Shown here piece after piece: positions 53,508-62,809 of a stretch of 64,000 nt of DNA. The DNA comes from Chromohalobacter moromii. GTDB lineage: Bacteria > Pseudomonadota > Gammaproteobacteria > Pseudomonadales > Halomonadaceae. Where the stretch lies: NCBI RefSeq assembly GCF_023091865.1, contig NZ_JAHXDI010000002.1, forward strand, positions 682,001-746,000, in the 5' to 3' direction. The notes beneath the pieces were generated by a model that ran no database searches, was not told the origin of the DNA, and saw only the letters and a program-made list of their open reading frames with translations. A program made the position numbers and the translations under genes. Position 1 is the stretch's first letter, and every line of letters starts with the position of its first letter.

Positions 53508-53534
53508 GCGGCACAAGCGCTCCTAGAGGCCAGT

Positions 53535-53581
53535 AAAAAGTGCAAAGACGGTGAACGTTGCCTCGTGCGTTGCAACTTTTT
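53535..53581 (+). terminator. Hairpin after ftsK
   Basis: AAAAAGTGCAA pairs with TTGCAACTTTTT with one bulged base and a 24-base loop. The right arm ends in five T. It may be a terminator between ftsK and lolA. Confidence 0.4.
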
Positions 53582-53635
53582 CGTCCGAGGTGGCGTCACA
53601 CCGTGTAACGCAGGATGAGGAAACAAGGAGTGGTA

Positions 53636-54262
53636 ATGAAAACATTCAAGCTGGCCTTGGCCTTGGGCGCGGCATTGGCGTTTCCGAGTATGGCGCAAGC
53701 GGATGGTGTGGAACGTTTGACGAACTTGTTGGAGCCGCTGGACAGCTATTCGGCGGATTTCGAACAGCAGATCCTCGATGGTAGCGGCCAGCGCCTGCAG
53801 AAGGTCGAAGGCCATATGTGGTTGTCCCGTCCCGGCAAGTTCCACTGGGAAGTCGACGCGCCGTATCAGCAGGTCGTGGTCTCCGACGGTGACAAGGTGT
53901 ACCTCTACGACCCCGATCTGCAACAGGTCAGTGTTCGCCCGCTCGATACGCGGGTGACACATACGCCAGCATTGTTGCTTTCGGGAAGCGCCGAGGCATT
54001 GACCGAAAACTATGAGGTAACGAGCCGCCAAGAATCCGGCATCGAAACCTTCACGCTCATACCCAAGTCGCCCGACACGTTGTTCGAGAGCCTCGAGCTT
54101 ACCTTCGAGGATGATCGCCTGGAGGGGTTGCAGATGGAAGACAGCACCGGACAGCGTACCGCGATCAACTTCGATGACATCGACGTCAACGACGACATTT
54201 CGGACTCGCGTTTCGAATTCGAGATTCCCGACGGGGCCGACGTCATCCGCGAAGGCGGTTGA
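53636..54262 (+). CDS. lolA: Outer-membrane lipoprotein carrier protein LolA
   Basis: This 208-residue periplasmic chaperone takes lipoproteins from LolCDE to LolB. The signal peptide MKTFKLALALGAALAFPSMAQA is cleaved after residue 22. The LolA fold shows YSADFEQQILDGSGQRLQKVEGHMWLSRPGKFHWEVD. The start has AAGGAG upstream. The M seven codons earlier would spoil the signal peptide. A terminator follows. It is downstream of ftsK as in many gammaproteobacteria. Confidence 0.93.
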   Translation: MKTFKLALALGAALAFPSMAQADGVERLTNLLEPLDSYSADFEQQILDGSGQRLQKVEGHMWLSRPGKFHWEVDAPYQQVVVSDGDKVYLYDPDLQQVSVRPLDTRVTHTPALLLSGSAEALTENYEVTSRQESGIETFTLIPKSPDTLFESLELTFEDDRLEGLQMEDSTGQRTAINFDDIDVNDDISDSRFEFEIPDGADVIREGG

Positions 54263-54281
54263 TCGGCGCCGTCTACTGATG

Positions 54282-54308
54282 CGCCAGGCCCACGTGGCCT
54301 GGCGTTTT
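54282..54308 (+). terminator. Rho-independent terminator of lolA
   Basis: Perfect 9-bp stem CGCCAGGCC/GGCCTGGCG, 5-base loop, then TTTT. Confidence 0.85.
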
Positions 54309-54370
54309 GCGTTTCAGAGCAGGCTTGCCGAGAGTTACCGAGGCGAGCGTCAAGACGAGGAGGAAGTGCT

Positions 54371-54676
54371 ATGCATGTCATCGTCGATCTATGCGTCGTG
54401 CCGTTGGGCGTTGGCGTTTCGGTGGGGGAGCACGTCGCGGCCTGTCAGCGCGTTATCGAGGCCTCAGGGCTCGAGTACCGCATGCATGCCTACGGTACCA
54501 ACATCGAGGGCCCGTGGGATGACGTCATGGTGGTGGTCAAGGCGTGCCATCAGCGCGTGCACGAAATGGGCGCGCCACGCATTACCACGACGCTGAAGAT
54601 GGGCACGCGCACCGATCGCGAGCAGCACATGGATGACAAGGTGGCCAGCGTCGAGCGGCACCTACAGTCGCCCTGA
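54371..54676 (+). CDS. MTH1187/YqgV-type thiamine-binding protein
   Basis: A 101-residue protein of the family once called UPF0045, a ferredoxin-like fold. It begins MHVIVDLCVVPLGVGVSVGEHVAACQRVIE and has YRMHAYGTNIEGPWDDVMVVVKACHQRVH, matching recalled YqgV-type proteins that bind thiamine. GAGGAGGAAG stands ahead of the ATG. It may serve thiamine uptake or buffering, but no transport genes are next to it. Confidence 0.78.
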   Translation: MHVIVDLCVVPLGVGVSVGEHVAACQRVIEASGLEYRMHAYGTNIEGPWDDVMVVVKACHQRVHEMGAPRITTTLKMGTRTDREQHMDDKVASVERHLQSP

Positions 54677-54694
54677 TTGGGACCATTAGGCCGT

Positions 54695-55603
54695 CTAGAG
54701 CAGGGGGTGAGACTGCGGTGAGGGCGGCATGAGCCAAGCGCTGCTCATGTCGAGCAAGTGTGTAGTCAAGGCATCCAATGTGTCGCCGCCGTGGCGCCAA
54801 TGATGCCAGTACAGCGGCACATCGATGTAGCTGTCCGCGTCGAGATCGACCAGACGCCCCTCGCGTCGTTCGCGCTCCACCTGCCGCTCGGGAATCAATC
54901 CGTAGCCCATACCGGCCAGGGCCAGATGCACGAAGCCTTCCGAGGACGGGCATAGATGGTGTGGAAATGATTCCTTATATCCCCGCATCTCCAGGTAACG
55001 ATGCTGAAGGCGATCATCAGGCCCGAATACGATGGCCGGCGCTTTGCGCAAGGCATCGTGCGTCAGCCCTTCGCTGAAATGGCGTGACACGTAGCCGGGG
55101 CTGGCGATGGCACGGTAGCGCATGCTGCCCAGGGCGTGCGCGCGGGCCCCTTGAACGGGGCGCGGCGTGGCGCAGATGCAGCCAGCAACCTCGCCATCGC
55201 GCATGCGCTTGAGTGCGACATCCTGATCCTCGACGATCAAGTCCAATAAAACGCCTTGGCGTCGGCAGAAGTCGCCGGTGGTCGGCGACCACCAGGTGGC
55301 CAGGCTGTCGGCATTGATGGCCAGGCGCAGGCGTTGCTCGCGCTCTCCCAATGCCGGGATCTGGTCGAGCAGATCATGCTCGAGCAGCCGAACTTGTTGC
55401 ACGTGATTGAGAAGCCGCCGACCCAGCGGTGTCGGAGCAAGCTTGGGCGTGCGTACTAGCACCGGTTGGCCGAGGCGCGCTTCCAACAATTTGATGCGTT
55501 GCGAGACAGCCGACTGAGTGAGCCCCAGATAATGCGCCCCGCGTTCGAATCCTCCTTGGTCGACCACGACGGCCAGTGCTTCGAGCAGTTTGTAATCAAG
55601 CAT
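54695..55603 (-). CDS. argP: LysR family regulator ArgP
   Basis: A 302-residue LysR protein, close to E. coli ArgP (297). It begins MLDYKLLEALAVVVDQGGFERGAHYLGLTQSAVSQRIKLLE, with the ArgP-type helix-turn-helix. ArgP senses lysine and arginine and activates the exporter gene argO, which lies divergently 107 bases away here. The pair order is the same as in E. coli, which supports the name strongly. Confidence 0.93.
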   Translation of the reverse strand: MLDYKLLEALAVVVDQGGFERGAHYLGLTQSAVSQRIKLLEARLGQPVLVRTPKLAPTPLGRRLLNHVQQVRLLEHDLLDQIPALGEREQRLRLAINADSLATWWSPTTGDFCRRQGVLLDLIVEDQDVALKRMRDGEVAGCICATPRPVQGARAHALGSMRYRAIASPGYVSRHFSEGLTHDALRKAPAIVFGPDDRLQHRYLEMRGYKESFPHHLCPSSEGFVHLALAGMGYGLIPERQVERERREGRLVDLDADSYIDVPLYWHHWRHGGDTLDALTTHLLDMSSAWLMPPSPQSHPLL

Positions 55604-55709
55604 CAGTAAACGTTATCACCCATTCCTTGAATTAATTTAACTTATTCTCGTAGTCAAGCGTATTCTGCGTCACTTATCAATGTATCCCGGGTGAAAAGAG
55701 GGGACGGAT
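55604..55709. promoter_or_regulatory. argP-argO divergent promoter region
   Basis: A 106-bp gap with an AT-rich centre (TTGAATTAATTTAACTTATT, 55627-55646) containing T-N11-A words as expected of ArgP sites. A weak promoter towards argO is TTAACT, 18 bp, TATTCT. The exact operator cannot be fixed by eye. Confidence 0.4.
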
Positions 55710-56321
55710 ATGTGGGGTTCTTGGCTCAATGGTCTGTTCGTGGGGGCGGGGTTGATCATTGCCATCGGCGCGCAGAATGCGTTCGTACTTCAACGCGGGC
55801 TAACGCATGAATACCCCTGGTGGGTGGCGACCGTCTGTGCATTGTGCGATCTGATGCTAATCGGTGCGGGCGTGCTAGGGCTGGGGGCTTTGCTAACGTC
55901 GCATTCGGTGCTCATGCAAGTAGCGCGCTGGGGCGGAGTAGCGTTCTTATGTTGGCAGGCGTGGCAGGCCTGGCGTCGTGTGCGTCGTCCTTCCTCGCTA
56001 AAGGCCGGCGGTGAGACACGACCTCGCCTGTGGGGTGTGTTGATGGCAACGCTGGCCGTGACCCTGCTCAATCCGCATGTGTATCTGGATACGGTGATCA
56101 TGCTCGGCGCCATCGGCGCCCAACAAGCCGTGCCCGAAGCCTTCGTGGGTGGCGCGGCCATGGCTTCGTTGGGATGGTTCTTCGGGCTCGTGGGGGGCGC
56201 GAGCTGGTTGGCACCGCGTCTGGCCAACCCGCGTGCTTGGCAGATCATTGAGGGCGGCATCTGCGTCATACTGCTATTAGTGGCATGGCAACTGGCCACG
56301 GCGCCATTGGGAGCTGCCTGA
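55710..56321 (+). CDS. argO: Arginine/lysine exporter ArgO, LysE family
   Basis: A 203-residue inner-membrane protein with six predicted helices. The LysE signature appears as GLIIAIGAQNAFVLQRGLTHEYP near the N-terminus and VTLLNPHVYLDTVIMLGAIG in the middle. It exports arginine or lysine. The neighbour ArgP is its activator. E. coli ArgO has 211 residues. Confidence 0.92.
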   Translation: MWGSWLNGLFVGAGLIIAIGAQNAFVLQRGLTHEYPWWVATVCALCDLMLIGAGVLGLGALLTSHSVLMQVARWGGVAFLCWQAWQAWRRVRRPSSLKAGGETRPRLWGVLMATLAVTLLNPHVYLDTVIMLGAIGAQQAVPEAFVGGAAMASLGWFFGLVGGASWLAPRLANPRAWQIIEGGICVILLLVAWQLATAPLGAA

Positions 56322-56349
56322 GCTTGCTACCAATGTCATCCCATAAGAT

Positions 56350-56405
56350 TCAAACGAACGCTTGACTTGGTCGTTGTCGGCGCTTAATTTCAAACGCATG
56401 TTTGA
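56350..56405 (+). promoter_or_regulatory. Promoter with paired PsrA-type operators before the acyl-CoA dehydrogenase
   Basis: TTGACT (56362-56367), 17-bp spacer and TAATTT (56385-56390) form a good sigma-70 promoter. TCAAACG-AA-CGCTTGA (56350-56365) overlaps the -35, and TCAAAC-GCAT-GTTTGA (56390-56405) abuts the -10. Both fit the PsrA consensus (GAAAC N4 GTTTC type), and their centres are 40 bp apart. PsrA is a TetR-family repressor released by long-chain fatty acids. The regulator gene is outside this window. Confidence 0.65.
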
Positions 56406-56447
56406 TATCCTCGGGACACCTGCCCCGTACCGTTCAGGAGCTTCAAG

Positions 56448-58259
56448 ATGCCCAGTTACCAGGCGCCGCTACGCGATTTTCGTTTCGTGATGGACGAGGT
56501 TCTCGACTATCCGCGTCATTATGCCCAGTTGCCCCAGGCCGAAGAGATCACCCCGGATGTGGTGAGTGCGATCTTGGAAGAGGGCGCACGCTTTACACGC
56601 GAGGTGTTACTGCCGCTCAATCAGACTGGCGACGAGCAGGGTTGTCGACTGGAAGGTGGCGAGGTGCTGACGCCTGCGGGATTCAAAGAGGCCTATGCCC
56701 AGTACGTGGCAGGCGGCTGGCCGAGTCTATCAGGCGATACGGCGTATCACGGTCAAGGATTGCCGACGTCACTCGGCATGATGCTCTCGGAGATGGTGTG
56801 TTCGACCAATTTGGCGTGGGGCATGTACCCAGGGCTTTCCCAGGGCGCCGCCGATGCGCTTCGTCATCATGGTAGCGACGAGCAGAAGGCGCAGTATCTG
56901 ACCAAGCTCAATGACGGCACCTGGACGGGCTCCATGTGCCTGACCGAGCCGCAATGCGGTACCGACCTGGGCCTGATCAAGACCCGGGCGCGTCCCGACG
57001 AGGCGGGTGGTTATCTCATCACCGGGACCAAGATATTCATCTCCGCGGGCGAGCATGACCTGGCCGAGAACATCGTGCACCTGGTTCTGGCCAAACTGCC
57101 CGACGCACCGGAGGGCACCAAGGGGATCTCCCTATTCGTGGTGCCCAAGTACCTGCCCGATGCCGAGGGCGAAGTCGGTGAACGCAATGCCGTGAGTTGC
57201 GGCGCCCTTGAGCACAAGATGGGCATTCACGGCAACGCTACTTGCGTGATGAACTTCGATGGTGCGCGCGGATATCTCGTCGGCAAACCCCATAAGGGGC
57301 TGGCCTGCATGTTCACCATGATGAACGTGGCGCGTATCGGTGTTGGCATCCAGGGACTGGGGCTGATAGAGGTAAGCTTTCAGAATGCCTTGGCCTACGC
57401 CCGCGATCGCCTACAGATGCGTGCATTGTCCGGCACGCGGGAAGCGGACAAGCCAGCCGATCCCATCATCTCGCATCCCGATGTGCGCCGCATGTTGTTG
57501 ACCCAGAAGGCGTTTGCCGAGGGTGGTCGCATGCTGGTGCTGCATGCCGCGCAACTAGCGGATCGCGTGGAATGCGCGACCGACGCCGCCGAGCGCGAAG
57601 CGGCTGAAACCGAATTGGGATTGCTGACGCCCATCGTCAAGGCATTCTTGACCGAGGTAGGTTTCGAGGCCACCAATGAGGGCGTGCAAGTCTTTGGGGG
57701 GCACGGCTACATCCGCGAATGGGGCATGGAACAGTATGTGCGCGATGCCCGCATCACGCGGCTTTACGAAGGCACCACAGGTATCCAGGCACTGGATCTA
57801 TTGGGGCGTAAGGTGTTGATGAGTCAAGGGGAAGCACTCAAGCCCTTCACCAAGCAGATCCACAAGTTCTGTCAGGCTCAAGAGGGCGATGACGCCATGG
57901 CGGAGTTCGTCACCCCCTTGGCGAAGCTCAACGCAGAGTGGGGTGATCTGACCATGGCAGTCGGCATGAAGGCCATGCAGGACCGTGAGGAAGTGGGCGC
58001 CGCGAGTGTCGATTATCTGATGTATGCCGGCTATGTCACTCTGGCGTTCTTCTGGGCCCGCGCGGCACAGGCGGCGCATCAGTCCCTGGCCGGTAACCCC
58101 GACGACGCGGCGTTTTACCGTGCCAAGCTCGATACCGCTCGCTTCTATTTCCAGCGTCTGTTGCCGCGTACCCGCGCGCATGCCGAGATGATACGCGCCG
58201 GTGGTGAGACGTTGATGGCCATGCAGGCTGAGGACTTTGGGCACGGTTTCGACATTTGA
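56448..58259 (+). CDS. Acyl-CoA dehydrogenase with C-terminal extension
   Basis: A 603-residue acyl-CoA dehydrogenase, the large DmdC/FadE5-like type with an extra C-terminal domain. FAD-binding segments are MCLTEPQCGTDLGLIKTRA and TKIFISAGEHD, and the DH core ends in GGHGYIREWGMEQYVRDARITRLYEGTTGIQ. It performs the first dehydrogenation of fatty acyl-CoA in beta-oxidation or a related acyl chain. The PsrA-type operators at its promoter support a fatty-acid role. Chain-length preference cannot be read. Confidence 0.9.
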   Translation: MPSYQAPLRDFRFVMDEVLDYPRHYAQLPQAEEITPDVVSAILEEGARFTREVLLPLNQTGDEQGCRLEGGEVLTPAGFKEAYAQYVAGGWPSLSGDTAYHGQGLPTSLGMMLSEMVCSTNLAWGMYPGLSQGAADALRHHGSDEQKAQYLTKLNDGTWTGSMCLTEPQCGTDLGLIKTRARPDEAGGYLITGTKIFISAGEHDLAENIVHLVLAKLPDAPEGTKGISLFVVPKYLPDAEGEVGERNAVSCGALEHKMGIHGNATCVMNFDGARGYLVGKPHKGLACMFTMMNVARIGVGIQGLGLIEVSFQNALAYARDRLQMRALSGTREADKPADPIISHPDVRRMLLTQKAFAEGGRMLVLHAAQLADRVECATDAAEREAAETELGLLTPIVKAFLTEVGFEATNEGVQVFGGHGYIREWGMEQYVRDARITRLYEGTTGIQALDLLGRKVLMSQGEALKPFTKQIHKFCQAQEGDDAMAEFVTPLAKLNAEWGDLTMAVGMKAMQDREEVGAASVDYLMYAGYVTLAFFWARAAQAAHQSLAGNPDDAAFYRAKLDTARFYFQRLLPRTRAHAEMIRAGGETLMAMQAEDFGHGFDI

Positions 58260-58293
58260 TCGGGCCTTGAGCTTGCGCAACTGAATGATGCGT

Positions 58294-58324
58294 GGCGGAC
58301 CGGAGCGTGTCGGGTCCGCCTTTT
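58294..58324 (+). terminator. Rho-independent terminator of the acyl-CoA dehydrogenase gene
   Basis: Perfect 8-bp stem GGCGGACC/GGTCCGCC, 11-base loop, then TTTT. Confidence 0.85.
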
Positions 58325-58412
58325 AGTCTCTCGTGGCGGGGAGTGGCGTTTGTGCAAGTAACCCCTGCCAGGCAGAATAGGGCCTTGGTTTCGTCAAGGA
58401 TGCGAACGCCCC

Positions 58413-59507
58413 ATGCCCCCCGGACACGACCCCGGTTCACAGAACCTACCTCTCAACTTGATGCTGACCCTGGCGTCTTTGGTGATCATCGTTGGCGGCA
58501 TGCAGGCAGGCGCCGACTTGCTGATTCCCATACTGCTATCACTGTTCATCGCCGTGATCTGCACATCACCGGTGCATTGGCTGCATGAGCGCGGCTTGGG
58601 CATGCGGCTTTCGGTATTGGCCACGTTGCTGATACTCGGCGTGTTGATGACCTTGTTGGGTGCACTTCTCGGCAACAGTTTCACGACCTTCATGGACGCC
58701 TTGCCCAAGCTTCAGGATCAGCTGCAAGAGCACTACCTGGCCGTGCTGCGATGGCTGGCGGGGCAGGGGATCTCCATTGATCCCAAAGGCGTCTCCGAGC
58801 TTCTCGATGCCTCTCGGGCGACCGATTGGGTTCCCGTATTCCTTGGCAGTGTGGGTAATCTGCTCTCACAGAGCGTTGTGATCATGCTGTTGGTGATCTT
58901 CATGCTGTTCGAGACATTGGAGTTCCGCAACAAGGTCTCGCAAGCTTTGCTCAACCCGGCGCCGAGCCTACAGCGTTTCACCGAGTTCAGTCGCAATCTC
59001 AAACGTTACCTGGCCATCAAGACGGTGATCAGTTTGGTGACCGGCGTACTGGTGTGGGGCACGTGTATGTTGATCGGTGTCGACTTCGCGCTGTTGTGGG
59101 GAACCTTGGCGTTCTGTCTCAACTATATCCCCAATATCGGCTCGGCCTTGGCGGCCGTTCCTGCCGTGCTCTTGACCTTGGCGATGCCGGAAGGCGGTCC
59201 CTTCAAGGCCATGCTGCTGGCGGGTGCCTATCTGGCGATCAACTTCCTCATGGGAAATATCATCGAGCCCCGGGTCATGGGACGCACGATGGGACTTTCA
59301 ACGTTGGTGGCGTTCTTGTCGCTGGTGGTATGGGGATGGATCTTCGGGCCGGTGGGCATGTTGCTCTCGGTGCCGCTGACCATGACGCTCAAGATTGCCC
59401 TGGATAGTCATCCTGAAACGCGTTGGTTAGCGAAATTACTGAGCCCTTCTGAACGTGTGCGGCGCCGTCGTGCCGAGATGATACCTCCGGAGCCACCTCC
59501 CGAATAG
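58413..59507 (+). CDS. AI-2E family (PerM-type) permease
   Basis: A 364-residue membrane protein with about seven helices (two pairs near residues 12-55, then 65-90, 140-170, 200-235, 265-285 and 300-335). Segments such as LAFCLNYIPNIGSALAAVPAVLL and FLMGNIIEPRVMGRTMGLSTLV mark the family of E. coli TqsA and Na+/H+ antiporter-like members. Substrate is unknown: autoinducer, sodium or other solutes are described in relatives. It follows a terminator, so it has its own promoter. Confidence 0.85.
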   Translation: MPPGHDPGSQNLPLNLMLTLASLVIIVGGMQAGADLLIPILLSLFIAVICTSPVHWLHERGLGMRLSVLATLLILGVLMTLLGALLGNSFTTFMDALPKLQDQLQEHYLAVLRWLAGQGISIDPKGVSELLDASRATDWVPVFLGSVGNLLSQSVVIMLLVIFMLFETLEFRNKVSQALLNPAPSLQRFTEFSRNLKRYLAIKTVISLVTGVLVWGTCMLIGVDFALLWGTLAFCLNYIPNIGSALAAVPAVLLTLAMPEGGPFKAMLLAGAYLAINFLMGNIIEPRVMGRTMGLSTLVAFLSLVVWGWIFGPVGMLLSVPLTMTLKIALDSHPETRWLAKLLSPSERVRRRRAEMIPPEPPPE

Positions 59508-59534
59508 TTTACGCCTCGATACCCACCCCATAAC

Positions 59535-59566
59535 GACAAACGCCCCGCACGAGCGGGGCGTTTGTC
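59535..59566. terminator. Bidirectional terminator between the permease gene and trxA
   Basis: Perfect 14-bp stem GACAAACGCCCCGC/GCGGGGCGTTTGTC with an ACGA loop. It has T-rich ends on both strands and serves both convergent genes. Confidence 0.9.
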
Positions 59567-59586
59567 AGCATTCTTCGACGGGACGA

Positions 59587-59910
59587 TCAGGCGTTCTGAT
59601 CGATGAACTGCGTCAACTGTGACTTGGACTGTGCGCCGACCAAAGAGGCCACCTTGGCGCCGGATTTGAACATCATCACGGTCGGGACACCACGCACGCC
59701 TTGCTCGGCGGCGATTTCCGGTGCGTCGTCGACATTAATGCTGACGACCTTGATACCACCGGCTTTCTCATCGGCGACTTCATCGACCACAGGAGCCATC
59801 ATCTTGCAGGGGCCGCACCACGGCGCCCAGAACTTGAGCAGTACGGGCTGTTCGGCGTTGACGACTTCCTGCTCGAAGTTAGCGGAGGTGACATCGACAT
59901 TATTAGCCAT
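59587..59910 (-). CDS. trxA: Thioredoxin 1
   Basis: A 107-residue thioredoxin with WCGPC at residues 31-35. It reduces protein disulfides. It is also the electron donor for the CysH-type reductase found 1.3 kb downstream. The start is M at MANNVDVTSANF. A longer open frame upstream has no support. A symmetrical terminator separates it from the permease. Confidence 0.95.
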   Translation of the reverse strand: MANNVDVTSANFEQEVVNAEQPVLLKFWAPWCGPCKMMAPVVDEVADEKAGGIKVVSINVDDAPEIAAEQGVRGVPTVMMFKSGAKVASLVGAQSKSQLTQFIDQNA

Positions 59911-60127
59911 TACGAATCTCTCCAGTATTCCGTTGCGCTTTTGCGAGCGTAGATGAGGCGATGGTAGCCGCTGACCATGGCCCTGGCAAATGCCCCATCG
60001 GTATGGTGACAATAGCATCAGCCTATCATGTTGGCGCTTTTCCACGCACCATCACAGCGCAGTATTGCCAGGATGCCGACGCTCTTCTACTCTCGCACCA
60101 TATGCTTTAAAGTAATCACAAATTTAA

Positions 60128-61141
<1,014 letters not shown>

Positions 61142-61239
61142 GAACGGTCTGGCAATGTGAGAATGCCGATGCCCCGTGGAGGCGGCATCGGCATGGCGTA
61201 GTCGTACCATCGGTTCGGTGGATGGTTGAGGCCTGGCAC

Positions 61240-61860
61240 CTAGTGCTGAAGGTGCAGTCCGCACTCGCGCTTGTCTTCCACCTTGGTCGGGTCGAAGTAA
61301 TCGAAGTTGTTGGGCAGGTCATGTTTCTGTAGATACTGATACATGTCCTTGGCGCTCCAATGCAGCACGGGCGCGACCTTGATCAAGCCATCCTGATTGA
61401 CCGATACCGGCTGCATCTGGGCACGCTCGGCGGTGTCCTCGGCGCGCAGCGCGGTGAGCCAGACATGCGGCGCGGCCTCGCGCAGTGCCCGCTGGAATGG
61501 CTCTAGCTTGACTTCCTCAGTGAACGCCGCGTGGCGCGGATCGTCGATGGTCGGAAACTCACCCTCGACGGCATCGCGATGCGCGCGTGAGCGTCGCGGA
61601 TGATAGATCGTCAAGTTGAGGTCCAACTGACGGCTGATCTCTTCCGCGAAGCGGTAAGTGGCCTCGGTGTTGTAGCCGGAGTCCATCCAGACCACGGGAA
61701 TGTTCGGCTGCACCTGCGTGATCATATGCAGGATCACTGCCTCGAAAGGCCGAAAGTTGGTAGTGCAGATCGCCTTGCCATCGAGCGAGAGTGCCCAGCG
61801 CACCAGGGCCTCCGGGTCGTGGCCAAGATCGCGATTGATGGCATCGATATCGAACGACAT
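61240..61860 (-). CDS. cysH: Phosphoadenylylsulfate reductase family protein CysH, short form
   Basis: This 206-residue protein reduces PAPS or APS to sulfite with thioredoxin. The nucleotide loop is CTTNFRPFEAVILHM, MDSGYNTEATYRFAEE and the catalytic Cys in KRECGLH are present. The CC pairs of the iron-sulfur APS type are absent. It also lacks the SVGD-type loop of E. coli CysH (244) before the ECGLH end, so it is about 30 residues short. The start is MSFDIDAINRDLG. It is convergent with cysB. Confidence 0.88.
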   Translation of the reverse strand: MSFDIDAINRDLGHDPEALVRWALSLDGKAICTTNFRPFEAVILHMITQVQPNIPVVWMDSGYNTEATYRFAEEISRQLDLNLTIYHPRRSRAHRDAVEGEFPTIDDPRHAAFTEEVKLEPFQRALREAAPHVWLTALRAEDTAERAQMQPVSVNQDGLIKVAPVLHWSAKDMYQYLQKHDLPNNFDYFDPTKVEDKRECGLHLQH

Positions 61861-62026
61861 GATGAGCTCCTGTGGAAGGTGGCGTGAAGTCTGTCGACTT
61901 CTACGAATGGCCATACCCTAGCAAACCGCTGAAACGATCCCCCAATATCGATTGGTTCGAAGCTTATATGCCTTTAACGAAGGGGGTGATCGTCTTGTTA
62001 GAACCTATCTGCATGAGCGTCGGCGC

Positions 62027-62809
62027 TTATCGTCCCAGGGAGTGAATCGCTGTGAGGGGCGTGATACGCGGCGGTTCGTCGTTCGGCCATTCGATGTGTG
62101 CCTCGATGGCGTAGACATCGCGCAGACGCGCATGGGTCAGTACGCCGCTGGGCGTGCCGCTGGCAGCGACGTGGCCTGCCTTGAGCATCCATACATGCTG
62201 GGCGAAGCGTGCCGCCAGGCTCAGGTCATGAATGGCGATGACGACGATAATGTGGCGCTGCGCAGCGAGGCGGGCTAGCCAGTCGAGCACCTGCAATTGA
62301 TGATGAAGATCTAGCGCGCTGGTCGGTTCGTCGAGCAGTAGCAGCGACGGCTCGCGCGTCACGGCCTGGGCAATGGCAACGCGTTGTCGCTGCCCGCCCG
62401 AGAGCTGGTTTAGTTCGCGCTCGGCCAGGGGTTCCAACTCTAGGGCTTGAAGCGTCGCCTGCACCTTACGTAGCGCGCGCTCATGCGGTTCATGAATACA
62501 AGTACGACGCGCCAGCAAGACGGCCTCGAACACACTGAGTACGGCACGAGAGCTGAGCGCTTGCGGCAAGTAATAAAGAGCTCGGGCACGGCGTTCGAGC
62601 GATAGCGTTATCAATTCCTGACCATTCAATCTGAGCGAGCCGTTGGCACGCTCGAGGCCGGCGATGGCCTTGAGTAGTGTCGATTTTCCCGCGCCGTTAG
62701 GGCCAACCAGCGCGGTGATCTCGCCGGGACGTGCCTCGAGACCGGTGATGCCCTTGAGGATGGCCGTGCCCCCCAATCGGCACTCGAGACGTTCGAGCGT
62801 GAGTGTCAT
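62027..62809 (-). CDS. FecE-type iron/cobalamin ABC transporter ATPase
   Basis: This 260-residue ATPase belongs to the importer family for siderophores, haem or cobalamin. Walker A is VGPNGAGKSTLLKA, the signature is LSGGQRQRVAIAQA, Walker B is LLLLDEPTSALD, and the switch His is in AIHDLSLAARFA. I start it at ATG 62809, which overlaps the permease stop as ATGA and has AAGGAG 8 bases upstream. The in-frame ATG two codons earlier is too near the ribosome site. Confidence 0.9.
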   Translation of the reverse strand: MTLTLERLECRLGGTAILKGITGLEARPGEITALVGPNGAGKSTLLKAIAGLERANGSLRLNGQELITLSLERRARALYYLPQALSSRAVLSVFEAVLLARRTCIHEPHERALRKVQATLQALELEPLAERELNQLSGGQRQRVAIAQAVTREPSLLLLDEPTSALDLHHQLQVLDWLARLAAQRHIIVVIAIHDLSLAARFAQHVWMLKAGHVAASGTPSGVLTHARLRDVYAIEAHIEWPNDEPPRITPLTAIHSLGR

